Part shown: one piece after another, positions 46,050-55,281 of the stretch
How the letters are laid out: each line of letters opens with the position of its first letter
Numbering within the stretch: the stretch's first letter is position 1
NCBI RefSeq assembly: GCF_000802205.1
Contig: NZ_CP012850.1
Location: 2,816,587-2,880,586, forward strand
DNA from: Candidatus Nitrosocosmicus oleophilus
GTDB lineage: Archaea; Thermoproteota; Nitrososphaeria; Nitrososphaerales; Nitrososphaeraceae
Length of the DNA: 64,000 nucleotides
Direction: 5' to 3'
Translations under genes and position numbers: made by a program
The notes under the pieces: generated by a model
Seen by the model: the letters and a program-made list of their open reading frames with translations, nothing else
What the model was told of the DNA's origin: nothing
Database searches by the model: none

Positions 46050-46399
46050 AAAAAATATTTGTAAAAATAACCTGGGCTAGTTGGAATCCTGATCGCGATT
46101 TGTTGGCGGGATGGTCGTCCTGTCGATCGGATAGTTGGTCGTTTGTTTGGTTGTTTGTTTGGTTGTTTGTTTGGTTGGCTGAATAATAGTCACAGATTAG
46201 TTTTTTTATACAAGAAATTCTGTATCAGAAAATCATTTTTTGTACTAATAAAAGGAGCCTGCCTACCTGAGTCATTATTGTTAATATTTGATTTTCATTT
46301 GGTAGTAATTAACTAAAGAAAGAGGTGGGAAATTGTCGGGGGAGACCTTAGAAATGTAGTTTGTTACCTAGTATCTTTTATTTTGTTTCCTTTTTGTTC
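46050..46399. other. Intergenic region with a short 12-bp repeat
   Basis: 350 bp without a gene. Contains the GTTTGTTTGGTT array at 46137-46177, otherwise AT-rich. Confidence 0.4.
46137..46177. repeat. 12-bp tandem repeat (GTTTGTTTGGTT)
   Basis: About three and a half perfect copies of a 12-bp G/T-only unit in noncoding DNA. Strongly strand-asymmetric; probably slippage. Confidence 0.8.
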
Positions 46400-46639
46400 T
46401 TATCTTATTGTTTTACCGAAATCATCGTTGTCTAGTGCACCTTTGAATACCTTATCATAGCACGCTTCTGCATTTTCGACTGAGAATGATCCATTGTGAT
46501 TTGCAGCTCTTGTAACACAATTAAAATACCTTGTTAAAGCGTTGGCTGGTTCAACGACCATTAATTGTGCCAAAATCAATACCGAGAAAACTATGCATGA
46601 TACTGTTAAAGCAGTTTTTAGATTTTGATTCATGATCAT
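46400..46639 (-). CDS. Small secreted protein with two Cys
   Basis: 79 residues. A signal peptide (TALTVSCIVFSVLILAQLMVV ... PANA) is followed by a 45-residue mature part with YFNCVTRAA and, after about 20 residues, EACYDKVF. The same [YF]xC[VI] ... CY[DN][KE] layout appears in the gene just upstream (46646-46987), 6 bp away, so they look like diverged tandem paralogues in one transcript. Function unknown. Confidence 0.7.
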   Translation of the reverse strand: MIMNQNLKTALTVSCIVFSVLILAQLMVVEPANALTRYFNCVTRAANHNGSFSVENAEACYDKVFKGALDNDDFGKTIR

Positions 46640-46645
46640 TCCAGA

Positions 46646-46987
46646 TTATTCGCCTCCGAATTTGACATCTGCATCATTATCATCGCCATCATCATGTGGT
46701 GCGCTTCCCAAAAGAATTTCATTATAGCAACTTTTTACCTCATGTTTGGTTGGTTCCTTTTCAAAGTACGAATCTTCCTCAACACCCTTGCTTGAATCTA
46801 TTTTATCATCAATGCAGTCATAAAATTGTGGTAATCCGCTATCTAAGGTTTGGTTTCCACTATTAATTTCTATCAAATCCACGGCCTGAGCGTACACCTT
46901 ATTTGTATGCAGTGGGGTACCTGCGATACTTGAAACGGTAATCATTAGCGCTGAAAATACTAACGAATTTATCCAGAGATATTTCAT
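46646..46987 (-). CDS. Small secreted protein with two Cys, paralogue of its neighbour
   Basis: 113 residues. A signal peptide (INSLVFSALMITVSSIA ... VYAQ) precedes a mature part with QFYDCIDDKID, an acidic spacer, and VKSCYNEILLG. The tail is Asp/Gly-rich (DDGDDNDADVKFGGE). The two Cys probably form a disulfide outside the cell. It is the upstream gene of the two-gene run with 46400-46639. Function unknown. Confidence 0.7.
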   Translation of the reverse strand: MKYLWINSLVFSALMITVSSIAGTPLHTNKVYAQAVDLIEINSGNQTLDSGLPQFYDCIDDKIDSSKGVEEDSYFEKEPTKHEVKSCYNEILLGSAPHDDGDDNDADVKFGGE

Positions 46988-47588
46988 CCTACAAAAAGTT
47001 CGAAATAAATTATTTAACCCATTCTACAAAATACTCCAAATGATTTCTCAAGAACAAAGTTTGTTCAGTAATTCAAATGTTAATCAAACCTTATTTCGAA
47101 GCCTCCAAAATACTATTAGATAGCTCGATTTTTCGGCATGTTTTTCCCAATATCAAAACAAAACGAGTATTTACAGATTTCCAGCTACGATCTTTGTAAA
47201 CCGGATAAAACGGTCACTGATTCAAAATTAGTAATATAAGACTATAACATTACAAAGCAATTGTTATCATTGTAAAGAATTCTCGATCAGGGCATAGAAC
47301 TTAAAGAAGATAACTATTTTCCAATTAAAAAGTCTTTTTATACTAATTTTTGAATGGTCAATAGAGGTCATGTATTTGATTAATAGTCATAAATTGGCTC
47401 ATGGGGAATCATAATGTCATCCCCCAAGGTTTCTTCTGATGTAATATCTTTAGAGCATATAGGTTTTGTAGTCATTTTGCAACGAACTATATCAATTTTC
47501 AAATGAATCTTTTATCGATGTAAAACGTAAAAGTATAGAATATAAATATAATCGTGGCTATAGTCTCATATTGATTTTTTTGTCCAAA
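46988..47588. other. Intergenic region, about 600 bp
   Basis: Divergent spacer between the small secreted genes and htrA. A TATA-like AATATAAATATAATC lies at 47539-47553, 43 bp before the htrA ATG. No other supported feature. Confidence 0.3.
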
Positions 47589-48878
47589 ATGAAGTATGCC
47601 TTGTTGATTTTGATATTTTTTACAAGTTTAGCGATTATTCATTCCCCACAAGCGTTTGGTCAAAATCAAAGCTTAGAACAACATTTAGGTTTGTTTGGCA
47701 ATGGGAATAATTCATTGTTAAACGATATATTCAATAAAGTAAAAGATTCTGTGGTTCAAATAAGTACAGAATATCAACCTACAGACGCTCCAAATGGGTC
47801 TTACGATTCGACAGGTAATAGTCCATACGCAATGAAGTTTGGTTCTGGATTTGTTTATGACAAATCAGGTACTATCATAACGAATTATCACGTTGTTAGT
47901 TCTGCAACTAACATAATAGTTACTTTCAATGATGGTAACAGTTATACTGCTAAAGTGGTTGGCGTAGATCCATATGGAGACATTTCTATACTGAAACTGG
48001 ATAATCCAGTGGACGAAAAATTGATTCCAGTAACATTATCAAACTCCTCTTCATTGAAAGTTGGTGATCCGGTTTTGGCAATTGGTAACCCATATGGGCT
48101 AGATAATACTTTAACATTTGGTATTGTTAGCCAAATAGGCAGACTGTTGCCAAACTCAGACTTAGGTTACTCGATTCCTAATGTAATTCAGACAGATGCC
48201 GCTATTAATCCAGGAAATTCAGGAGGCCCACTAATAGACCTTGATGGTAATGTCGTAGGCATGAACACTGCGATATTTTCAAATACAGGAGCTTATACAG
48301 GAGTTGGATTTGCAATTCCTTCCAACGATATCATTAGAATAATACCTCCGTTGATAAAAACAGGTACATACCAACATCCTTGGTTAGGAATATCAGGATC
48401 AAAGTTATCGCCCACTTTAGCTGAAATGTTTGGATTACCTCTTAATTACAAAGGTGTACTAATTGAGAATGTTGTGCAAAATGGACCGGCGGACAAAGCA
48501 GGTTTGAAAGGAATGCTAATTCAGGGAAACAGATTTGGGGAACAACAAATACTAGATAAGGATATTATAATTGCAATAGACAACAACCCTGTATCAAGAA
48601 TTGATGATATAATTTCCTATTTAGACATTAACAAAAAGGTGGGAGACAAAGTAGATTTGACCGTTAACCGTAACGGGCAAACAATAAACCTTGTTGCAAC
48701 TTTGGAAGCAAGGCCGAATTTGCCTTTACAAGAAATTCAATCACAATCAGAACCCAATTATGACAATCCCCAACCATATACCCCATTCCCAAATTTCAAA
48801 CTGCCACCGCTCCCAGAATTTAAGCTTCCAGAATTGCCTAATTTTAATATCCCTGGCCTATACATTGGAAATAAATAA
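47589..48878 (+). CDS. HtrA/DegP-type secreted serine protease
   Basis: About 429 residues from the ATG at 47589 (a TTG at 47571 is an alternative and lies 26 bp from the TATA-like box). A signal peptide ends near AFGQ. The trypsin-like domain has the triad His in ITNYHVVSS, Asp in DPYGDISILKL and Ser in NPGNSGGPL; AIGNPYGLDNTLTFGIVS and VGFAIPSNDI are typical. One PDZ domain follows (WLGISGSKLSP ... NGPADKAGLKG ... DIIIAIDNNPVSRIDD). The C-terminal 45 residues are a Pro-rich PxFKLPxLPEF tail. It should degrade or refold damaged exported proteins. Confidence 0.93.
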   Translation: MKYALLILIFFTSLAIIHSPQAFGQNQSLEQHLGLFGNGNNSLLNDIFNKVKDSVVQISTEYQPTDAPNGSYDSTGNSPYAMKFGSGFVYDKSGTIITNYHVVSSATNIIVTFNDGNSYTAKVVGVDPYGDISILKLDNPVDEKLIPVTLSNSSSLKVGDPVLAIGNPYGLDNTLTFGIVSQIGRLLPNSDLGYSIPNVIQTDAAINPGNSGGPLIDLDGNVVGMNTAIFSNTGAYTGVGFAIPSNDIIRIIPPLIKTGTYQHPWLGISGSKLSPTLAEMFGLPLNYKGVLIENVVQNGPADKAGLKGMLIQGNRFGEQQILDKDIIIAIDNNPVSRIDDIISYLDINKKVGDKVDLTVNRNGQTINLVATLEARPNLPLQEIQSQSEPNYDNPQPYTPFPNFKLPPLPEFKLPELPNFNIPGLYIGNK

Positions 48879-49047
48879 CTACTTCACCAAGAGGTTATAG
48901 ACCAATCACTTATTTGGAAACGACTAAATCAAATATTACTTTCCAAGAAAAGATGTTCATTGAATGATGTCTAGAAATCCGACGGAAGTTTGTTTAATTT
49001 TGGATTTAGATTTATAAACCTTCATTTTATTAATTTACAATGTATAT

Positions 49048-49806
49048 ATGTCTGTGCAGAAAATAGCTTCAACTCCTCTTGTCAAAATAAACAATGTAAG
49101 CTTCAGAAATGGCTCAGAAGTTATTTTAGATAATGTATCCTTTGAAATAGACAGAGGAGATTTCTTAGGTATTATTGGACCAAACGGCGCTGGTAAAACC
49201 ACTCTTTTTAAATGTCTGCTAGGGCTGAACAAAGAGTATACTGGTAATATAAGATTATTTGATAAAGACATACGAAATCACGCAAAAGAAATTTATAAAA
49301 AGATAGGGTATATTCCTCAGTCAAATAGTTTTGATCCAAGGTTTCCTGCAACAGTAAAGGAAATAATACAATTGGGTTCTGTTGGTGGGAAAGCTTTTGA
49401 TGAAAAAAAAGTTAAAGAATTGATAGAATTGACAGGTATTACAGCATATCTTGACAAAAGAATCGGCGATTTGTCAGGAGGACAGCAACAAAGGGTCATG
49501 ATAACTAAAGCACTTATTCATGATCCAGAATTGCTGATTTTGGACGAACCGGATACAGCTATAGATGCGGCCGTATTGAAATTATTCTACAAACTTTTGA
49601 CAAAACTAAACAAGGAAAGAAAAATAACCATAATTTGGTCTTCACATGATCTAGATGCTGTGAGTTTGCTTTCAAATAAGGTGGCTTGCCTTTATCGAAA
49701 GCTTTTTTTTCATGGAATTTCTGAAGATTTTTTTAGCAATGAGAGCAATCTTAAGACATTCGCAGAATCATCCATGCACATCCACATTAAGAGCCATTCG
49801 CATTAA
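49048..49806 (+). CDS. ZnuC/MntB-type ABC transporter ATPase, orphan
   Basis: 252 residues. Walker A GIIGPNGAGKTTLFKCLLGL, Q-loop YIPQSNSFDPRFP, signature DLSGGQQQR, Walker B ELLILDEPDTAID, switch His in WSSHDLDAVSLL. IGYIPQ plus FPATVKEII fit the zinc/manganese uptake branch, and the C-terminal His-rich tail (HIHIKSHSH) would suit metal handling. A TATA-like TTTATAAACC is 35 bp upstream. No permease or binding-protein gene adjoins it. Confidence 0.88.
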   Translation: MSVQKIASTPLVKINNVSFRNGSEVILDNVSFEIDRGDFLGIIGPNGAGKTTLFKCLLGLNKEYTGNIRLFDKDIRNHAKEIYKKIGYIPQSNSFDPRFPATVKEIIQLGSVGGKAFDEKKVKELIELTGITAYLDKRIGDLSGGQQQRVMITKALIHDPELLILDEPDTAIDAAVLKLFYKLLTKLNKERKITIIWSSHDLDAVSLLSNKVACLYRKLFFHGISEDFFSNESNLKTFAESSMHIHIKSHSH

Positions 49807-50285
49807 TCATTTTGTTTAAAGCTTTTTTTTCTTCTGGTAAGACATTTCGTAGACAAAAAACAAACCGACAAGAAATAACTTTATCTGTATAATTGCTTAT
49901 TCTGGTAATCATTCTTAAATTATTATTTGCCTTGCTTATTAGAAATATGGAATTTTTTCAAATGAAAACACGCTATAGCGAATTAAATATGCGTGTAGTT
50001 AGTTTTTGCGAACAGGAATTATGAATATAGCATCTTATGAATAAACAAGATTATGTGAATTGATATCTTTGGATTAGTTGAAGTAATCAAACAGTCAATA
50101 ATCAGAATTTTTGGAAAGCAATAGAAGAAAAATCTATGCGTCTTTTTGAATGATGCTTATGAAACGGAATTTGGTAGTCAAATTAAAGATGATAGCCTCC
50201 TCCTCTGCTAGATAACTATGGCTAGACACAAGATAAAAGACATAATAACAAATTTACATTTATGATATAAGGATTTACAATAGAA
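49807..50285. other. Intergenic region, 479 bp
   Basis: AT-rich, with a T8 run near 49823-49830 shortly after the ABC gene that could stop transcription, and a TATA-like TTTATGATATAAGG at 50256-50269 before the RHH gene. No gene seen. Confidence 0.35.
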
Positions 50286-50885
50286 TTGAAAGAGAATGAA
50301 GCCTATGAGAACAAACCAAGTAAGACTAGAAGCATCACATTTAGACTCGAAAGTTCGGTCATAGAAGAACTACAATTTGAAGCTGATTACAGGGAAACAT
50401 CGTTGAATGTCCTTATTAATCAGATTCTACGGAGATACTCCAACTGGGAAAGATACGAGAATAAAATTGGAATGATCCCAATCCCAAAGATAATATTGTC
50501 AAGTGTGATGGATCAAGTAATCAGAACAGGTTCTGAAAATGGAATCGACGATATTTCAAAATTTAAGGAATCTTTGGTAAAAGAACTTTCACAAATAGCT
50601 TTTAGCTTTTTAAAGGACTCTGTGCTCCTTATAAAGAAAAATTATAGCCTCTTTTCAGTCTTAGAGGTCCTCGAACAGTATATGAAGGTAATAGGAATAA
50701 ATTCAGATCACAGAATCGAAGAAGATGGAAAACACGTTTACGTTATACAACATAAATTAGGAGAAATGTGGTCTCTATTTATCAAGGAATTCCTTGTTCT
50801 CATATTTGAAAATTTGGGGAAAGTAAAGGTGGATATATCAAGTACGCCTAATACTACGGTTGCAAAGGTCTTTCTCAACTCCTGA
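50286..50885 (+). CDS. Ribbon-helix-helix regulator with C-terminal domain
   Basis: 199 residues from TTG. The N-terminal 55 residues form a ribbon-helix-helix DNA-binding unit: RSITFRLESSVIEELQFEADYRETSLNVLINQILRRY. The remaining 140 residues are an unknown alpha/beta domain (IPKIILSSVMDQVI, ISKFKESLVKELSQIAFSFL, GKHVYVIQHKLGEMWSLFIKEFLVLIFE), perhaps for ligand binding or oligomerisation. It is an isolated gene upstream of the second MoxR-VWA group, which it might regulate. Confidence 0.75.
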   Translation: MKENEAYENKPSKTRSITFRLESSVIEELQFEADYRETSLNVLINQILRRYSNWERYENKIGMIPIPKIILSSVMDQVIRTGSENGIDDISKFKESLVKELSQIAFSFLKDSVLLIKKNYSLFSVLEVLEQYMKVIGINSDHRIEEDGKHVYVIQHKLGEMWSLFIKEFLVLIFENLGKVKVDISSTPNTTVAKVFLNS

Positions 50886-51197
50886 TACCTTATAAATAGA
50901 AAAAACCTTATTTTGGAGCTTCATTATAAAAACAGAGATATCAGATCGATAAAAATTTCTCTATTGTGCGATCAGTGGACTCGTGCTACTGCCAAATCTA
51001 CATTCCACCTCTCACGTATATTACAAATTTTAGAAAGTAATTCAAAACAATATAGCAGAAGGTCGACTGGTATTATCCTTTCGTGATCAGTACAAATCTT
51101 TTATCAAAGTTATAAGGAGTAGAAATTTTTTAGGAGATTAGATATTTGAAATAATTACATTTTGGTTTTTATAGGATAAGATTTTAGAAAAATCATA
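50886..51197. other. Intergenic region, 312 bp
   Basis: Spacer before the membrane-protein gene. Nothing beyond AT-rich promoter-like sequence (near 51160-51180). Confidence 0.3.
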
Positions 51198-51629
51198 TTG
51201 GGTTGGAGGGCGTACTACCTTATCAAAAAAGACAACTATCTGAAAATTTCTACCTTACTAATTTGTATATTTTCAGTTTTCGCTATAATATTGAACCTTG
51301 AAGGAAGCAATTGTATTACTCAAATCAATTCTTTACCCGTAATTAACAGTAGTTCTAACGAAGGGGGAGTGGTAGGCAACAATAGTAATTTCGCAAACCA
51401 GGGAGTAGAGGTGCAACCGCAGGAGCAGGAGCAGCAACAGGATTCAAATACACAATTTCAAGAGGAGTTGATGCAGCAGTCCTATGATCTTAGAAAATAT
51501 TGCTTTTTGGTGACAAATCTCTATGTATACTCCCTATTTGGCATCATAATAGGTTTCATAATACTCGTACTCTGGTATATGAGGTACAAGAAAATTTGGT
51601 CCGGAAAGAAAAACAAGCCCATCAATTAA
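51198..51629 (+). CDS. Two-helix membrane protein with Gln/Glu-rich loop
   Basis: 143 residues from TTG. Helix 1 is ISTLLICIFSVFAIILNL; helix 2 is VYSLFGIIIGFIILVLWYM. Between them an exported loop of about 65 residues holds Asn/Ser and a Gln/Glu tract (VQPQEQEQQQDSN) plus a Cys in EGSNCITQ. A basic C-terminal tail (KKIWSGKKNKPIN) faces the cytoplasm. It precedes the second MoxR-type gene by 50 bp and may be its membrane partner. No family recognised. Confidence 0.65.
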   Translation: MGWRAYYLIKKDNYLKISTLLICIFSVFAIILNLEGSNCITQINSLPVINSSSNEGGVVGNNSNFANQGVEVQPQEQEQQQDSNTQFQEELMQQSYDLRKYCFLVTNLYVYSLFGIIIGFIILVLWYMRYKKIWSGKKNKPIN

Positions 51630-51679
51630 TCGATTTGTAATTTAGAAATGACTGACCATTTGCATAGATTTTTAAATAA

Positions 51680-53440
51680 ATGGGAACTAATTTCACACAA
51701 AGATTGTCTCGCGCAGATTCTATTCTAAAATTGGTCAAAACCTCATATTCTACTTCCCCAACGTTCAAACAGGCCACTTTTTTTGGAGTGCCACATAACT
51801 ACAAAGATATAAAGACACTAGGAGACCTTTTAGAAATCAATTACAAATATCAACCAGTAAAGAATCAACTAAGACAAAATCTGATTAGTAAAATCAAGAA
51901 TAATGAAAATCCGTTCGTAGGGATTATTGGGTTTGATGATACAGTTATCCCAGCCATAAAGAGAGCACTCCTTGCTGGACATGACATCTTGTTTGTAGGT
52001 CACATTGGTCAAGGAAAAACCAAACTTGCTGAATTAATTTCAGAGAATCTCTTGTCACCTATCCCCATAGTGGAAGGAACTTTGACAAATGATATTCCAA
52101 CCGAAATGCCTTATACTCATCTTGTCGATTTGTTAAACGGAAATTCAATTGACAAGATGCTTCCAGAATTTTATGTTTCAAAGGACTGTGAAGAATTAAT
52201 CAAAAATAATGGTTTAGACACCAAGATAAAATGGTTAGACGGTAAACAGAGGTACAGATACATACTGGCAACCCCCGACATTTCTGTTAAAGACCTGGTA
52301 GGCCAGATCGATGTTGTCAAAATCATTAAAAAAGGTATTGAAGTTTTTGATATTGATTCATATTCTCCGGGATATTTACTTCAAGCCAGATATGGGATAT
52401 TATGTCTTGACGAGTTACCTGTCCTAGATCCCCGAAAACAAGTAACGTTACTTAGCGTATTACAGGAAGGAAGATTTACCACTGGTGCTTACCCTGTATT
52501 TTTCAAGCCGGATGTGAAAATCATTGCAACGGCAAATCCCATAGATTACACACATTCTGGAAAGATAATAGAACCATTAGCCGATCGGCTAAAGAGCCAT
52601 ATTGAAACACACTATCCCAATACGATTGATGATGAAACCCTAATTTTGGTACAGGAAATGGATATGCTAAATAGAGATCAAACTTTTTTGCCAATTTTCA
52701 TGCTAAAAACAATAACTAGAATTTTCCAAAAAATTAGAAACCATCCCGATATCAATAGCGATAGAGGAGTTAGTGTCCGGTCAACCATTCATTCCCTTGA
52801 AGCTATAGTCGGTGAAGTAGAGAGGGCTCGTTCTCTGGTAAATAACGTTAAAACTATACCTAGATTCTCAGATTTACAATGTATATTTCAGTCGTCAAAG
52901 TTTGAACTAGATGAAATAGAAGATACGACTGAAAATAAGACGATATTTCTAAATAATATAATCAATGAAGTAATTCAAGAGACATGCTTACATTTTTTTA
53001 ACGAATTTTTCAAGCCCCAGGACCTAATATCCATTAAAAACGAGTTTAGGAACAAATCATTTATCGTGGTTCAAAATCAATATAAGCGCACATCAGCTCA
53101 ATCGGTAAGTACTGCAGAGGGAACAAATTTTGCAAAAGAATCAAAGACTGGTTCATACTTGTATACAGATCAATTAAGGCACCTTCCAGTGATATCAAAG
53201 ACGTTAAGAGGTGTAATTGCTAAGATAAGACAAGAACAAGATTACTTTGTTCAAAAGGCCCGTCAAAATGAAATTGACAAGAACCTTCAATATATACAGT
53301 TCGAAGGGGTATGGAAAGATAAGGAAGACAGTAACGAAGAACTTTTAGCAACATCATCTGAGCTGCTCTTTGAATATTTAAGGTTCAGTTCCCCACCAAT
53401 ACTGGACAAAAGGGAAGACACATTCGAAATTAGAGAATAA
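51680..53440 (+). CDS. ChlI/MoxR-type AAA+ ATPase (second pair)
   Basis: 586 residues, resembling proteins annotated as magnesium chelatase in archaea. An N-terminal stretch (about 1-85) precedes GFDDTVIPAIKRALLAGHDILFVGHIGQGKTKL (split here into GFDDTVIPAIKRALLAG and the Walker A GHIGQGKTKL). Walker B is YGILCLDELPVLDP, followed by LLSVLQEGRFTTGAYPVFF and IATANPIDYTHSGKIIEPLADRL with the arginine finger. The C-terminal part is helical. It is followed after 5 bp by a VWA gene. Thaumarchaea lack bacteriochlorophyll synthesis, so a chaperone or cobalt/other metal-insertion role is more likely than magnesium chelation. Confidence 0.85.
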   Translation: MGTNFTQRLSRADSILKLVKTSYSTSPTFKQATFFGVPHNYKDIKTLGDLLEINYKYQPVKNQLRQNLISKIKNNENPFVGIIGFDDTVIPAIKRALLAGHDILFVGHIGQGKTKLAELISENLLSPIPIVEGTLTNDIPTEMPYTHLVDLLNGNSIDKMLPEFYVSKDCEELIKNNGLDTKIKWLDGKQRYRYILATPDISVKDLVGQIDVVKIIKKGIEVFDIDSYSPGYLLQARYGILCLDELPVLDPRKQVTLLSVLQEGRFTTGAYPVFFKPDVKIIATANPIDYTHSGKIIEPLADRLKSHIETHYPNTIDDETLILVQEMDMLNRDQTFLPIFMLKTITRIFQKIRNHPDINSDRGVSVRSTIHSLEAIVGEVERARSLVNNVKTIPRFSDLQCIFQSSKFELDEIEDTTENKTIFLNNIINEVIQETCLHFFNEFFKPQDLISIKNEFRNKSFIVVQNQYKRTSAQSVSTAEGTNFAKESKTGSYLYTDQLRHLPVISKTLRGVIAKIRQEQDYFVQKARQNEIDKNLQYIQFEGVWKDKEDSNEELLATSSELLFEYLRFSSPPILDKREDTFEIRE

Positions 53441-53445
53441 ACGAA

Positions 53446-55188
53446 TTGAAAGGGTTAGATGGCAAGATAAATAGTAACAGATATCGTTCTGATAATAGTA
53501 ACAACAATACTAAGGCTCCTCTTCGGAGGAATGGAACCAAAGATCAATCGGGTCAAAAAAATGCAGCCGTGCATGAGAAAAGAACTACCTATTTTTCAAA
53601 GCCACTTGCAAATTCTGGTGACGAGTACGAGGAAGACAGGAGCAGAACTCAAGAAAATTTAGGAAATTCGAGGCAAAAGTCCCAACAACAACAGCAGAAT
53701 CCATTTATGGACCAGGAAAAAATTCGAGCAAGAAACAACCTGTTAAGACAGTTTTTTCCAGATATATTAAAGGCAATAGGCAACAAAGCCATTAAAGATA
53801 GTCCCCCCACTCTTAAAGAACTGGAATCATATCTTCAGGAATATTTTAATGAACTACAAAAGAGAAAGATTGCTGATGAAAAAACAAAGGCTCAAGACCA
53901 TTTGTCCAGATCTAACAAACATGCTTTATCGAATCAAGAACAAGATAACAATGGACCCGATAGAGCACGTTATCTAAAGGGGCAGGATGAATCGTCAGGT
54001 TCGGTCACCACGACTAGTCAGAAAAAATATAGTCTAAATTTTAATTTTACTGAGCATACATTTTCAGATAATAATATGCCGATTGTTACTGAACTAATTA
54101 AGAAAGGTTATCTGGTTGATTCTGACAAATGGTTAAACAAAAAAGGGTTTCTAAAAATAGGTCAGCAGATACTTGCAGAGATAATTAAAACCTTGAAATC
54201 AGACAAAATAGGGATGCATGAAACAAAGTTTGCTGGGTACGGAAGCATGGTTCAGGAAACTTCTAAAAAGTATGAGTATGGAAATGAGATCTCCAACATA
54301 AACGTAAACTCGACAATAAGAAACTTCGTAGAAAGATACTATGAAGATCATCACCAAAGCAATGATGACATTCATAACAGGATTGAATTTCCTCTGGACA
54401 TCTCTTATGAAGATATAGAGATTTATGACACTCTGGAAGAAATTCAAGTTGCTACTGTTTATTGCATTGATTTGAGTTCAACAATGAAGTATTCATCAAT
54501 GTATAATGATCTAAGTAGGATAGAAGCTTCAAAGCGTGCATTATGGAGCTTGTTTATATTAAACAAGAAATTTTTCCCTCTGGATTCTATCCATACGATT
54601 GGTTTCGGATCCATAGCGTCACGGATTAATCCGATGGATATTCCTTTTTTAAAAACATTTGAACCAAATGCAGATTTCCTACACTACACCAACTATCAAG
54701 CAGCATATAGGTTTGCAAAAAGGATTCTGAAGAAGGATGGTGCCAAAAACAAAAGGATTGTAATGATAACAGACGGCCATCCAAGTGCATGTTTTATAGA
54801 TACCAAAAACGAGAAAGACAAAATCATGAAACAAAGACCTTATTCACATTTTTATATTCCTGATAAGGATCGAATAGGCTCTCAGAATTCAGAGAATAAT
54901 AGGATAAAATTTGATATTCATGACAAGCAAACCGTCTACCTGTGTTATAGGTATAGGCAGATTGACCAGTACATAGGAGAACAGACGATTAAAGAAGCAA
55001 AGAAACTAAAAAAAGAAGGCATAGACCTTGATACGATAATGGTTAGTGAGGAAGATACTCTGCTAGACTTTGTCAACGAACTGGCCAGATCAGTTGACGG
55101 AAAATCAATATATATCAATCCTAAAGAAATTGACAGAGTTCTTATTAATGACTATTTATCAAATAAAAAGAAGTTGATAAGAAAATAG
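53446..55188 (+). CDS. VWA-domain protein, ChlD-like (second pair)
   Basis: 580 residues from TTG. Residues 1-175 are low-complexity and polar (Asn, Gln, Arg, Lys; RQKSQQQQQNPFMDQEK). A middle domain (185-320) leads to a VWA domain with CIDLSSTMKYSSMYND (DxSxT) and VMITDGHPSACFID. The C-terminal part (TIKEAKKLKKEGIDLDTIMVSEEDTLLDF) completes it. It would partner the ATPase 5 bp upstream. It differs strongly from the first VWA protein, so the pairs are not recent duplicates. Confidence 0.84.
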   Translation: MKGLDGKINSNRYRSDNSNNNTKAPLRRNGTKDQSGQKNAAVHEKRTTYFSKPLANSGDEYEEDRSRTQENLGNSRQKSQQQQQNPFMDQEKIRARNNLLRQFFPDILKAIGNKAIKDSPPTLKELESYLQEYFNELQKRKIADEKTKAQDHLSRSNKHALSNQEQDNNGPDRARYLKGQDESSGSVTTTSQKKYSLNFNFTEHTFSDNNMPIVTELIKKGYLVDSDKWLNKKGFLKIGQQILAEIIKTLKSDKIGMHETKFAGYGSMVQETSKKYEYGNEISNINVNSTIRNFVERYYEDHHQSNDDIHNRIEFPLDISYEDIEIYDTLEEIQVATVYCIDLSSTMKYSSMYNDLSRIEASKRALWSLFILNKKFFPLDSIHTIGFGSIASRINPMDIPFLKTFEPNADFLHYTNYQAAYRFAKRILKKDGAKNKRIVMITDGHPSACFIDTKNEKDKIMKQRPYSHFYIPDKDRIGSQNSENNRIKFDIHDKQTVYLCYRYRQIDQYIGEQTIKEAKKLKKEGIDLDTIMVSEEDTLLDFVNELARSVDGKSIYINPKEIDRVLINDYLSNKKKLIRK

Positions 55189-55252
55189 TAAAGATTGAAA
55201 GTTTGTTCTTTATTACTATAATAACGGGGCAAAAAATAGGATCTAATCTATT

Positions 55253-55281
55253 AGGTGCTACTTCCTGTTAAGCACCTTTTG
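55253..55281. terminator. Hairpin between convergent genes
   Basis: AGGTGCT (55253-55259) and AGCACCT (55271-55277) form a perfect 7-bp stem with an 11-nt loop, followed by TTTT. It lies between the VWA gene (ends 55188) and the start of the minus-strand gene's 3' end at 55282, as expected for a terminator of the plus-strand group. Confidence 0.5.

Noticed and set aside
46137-46177. GT-rich repeat as telomere-like or CRISPR-like element
   Set aside because: Only about three copies, no spacers and no associated genes; simple slippage is enough.
51680-55188. Magnesium chelatase for chlorophyll synthesis
   Set aside because: Homology is to the ChlI/ChlD fold only; there is no BchH/CobN-like subunit in the window and the organism type does not make chlorophyll.
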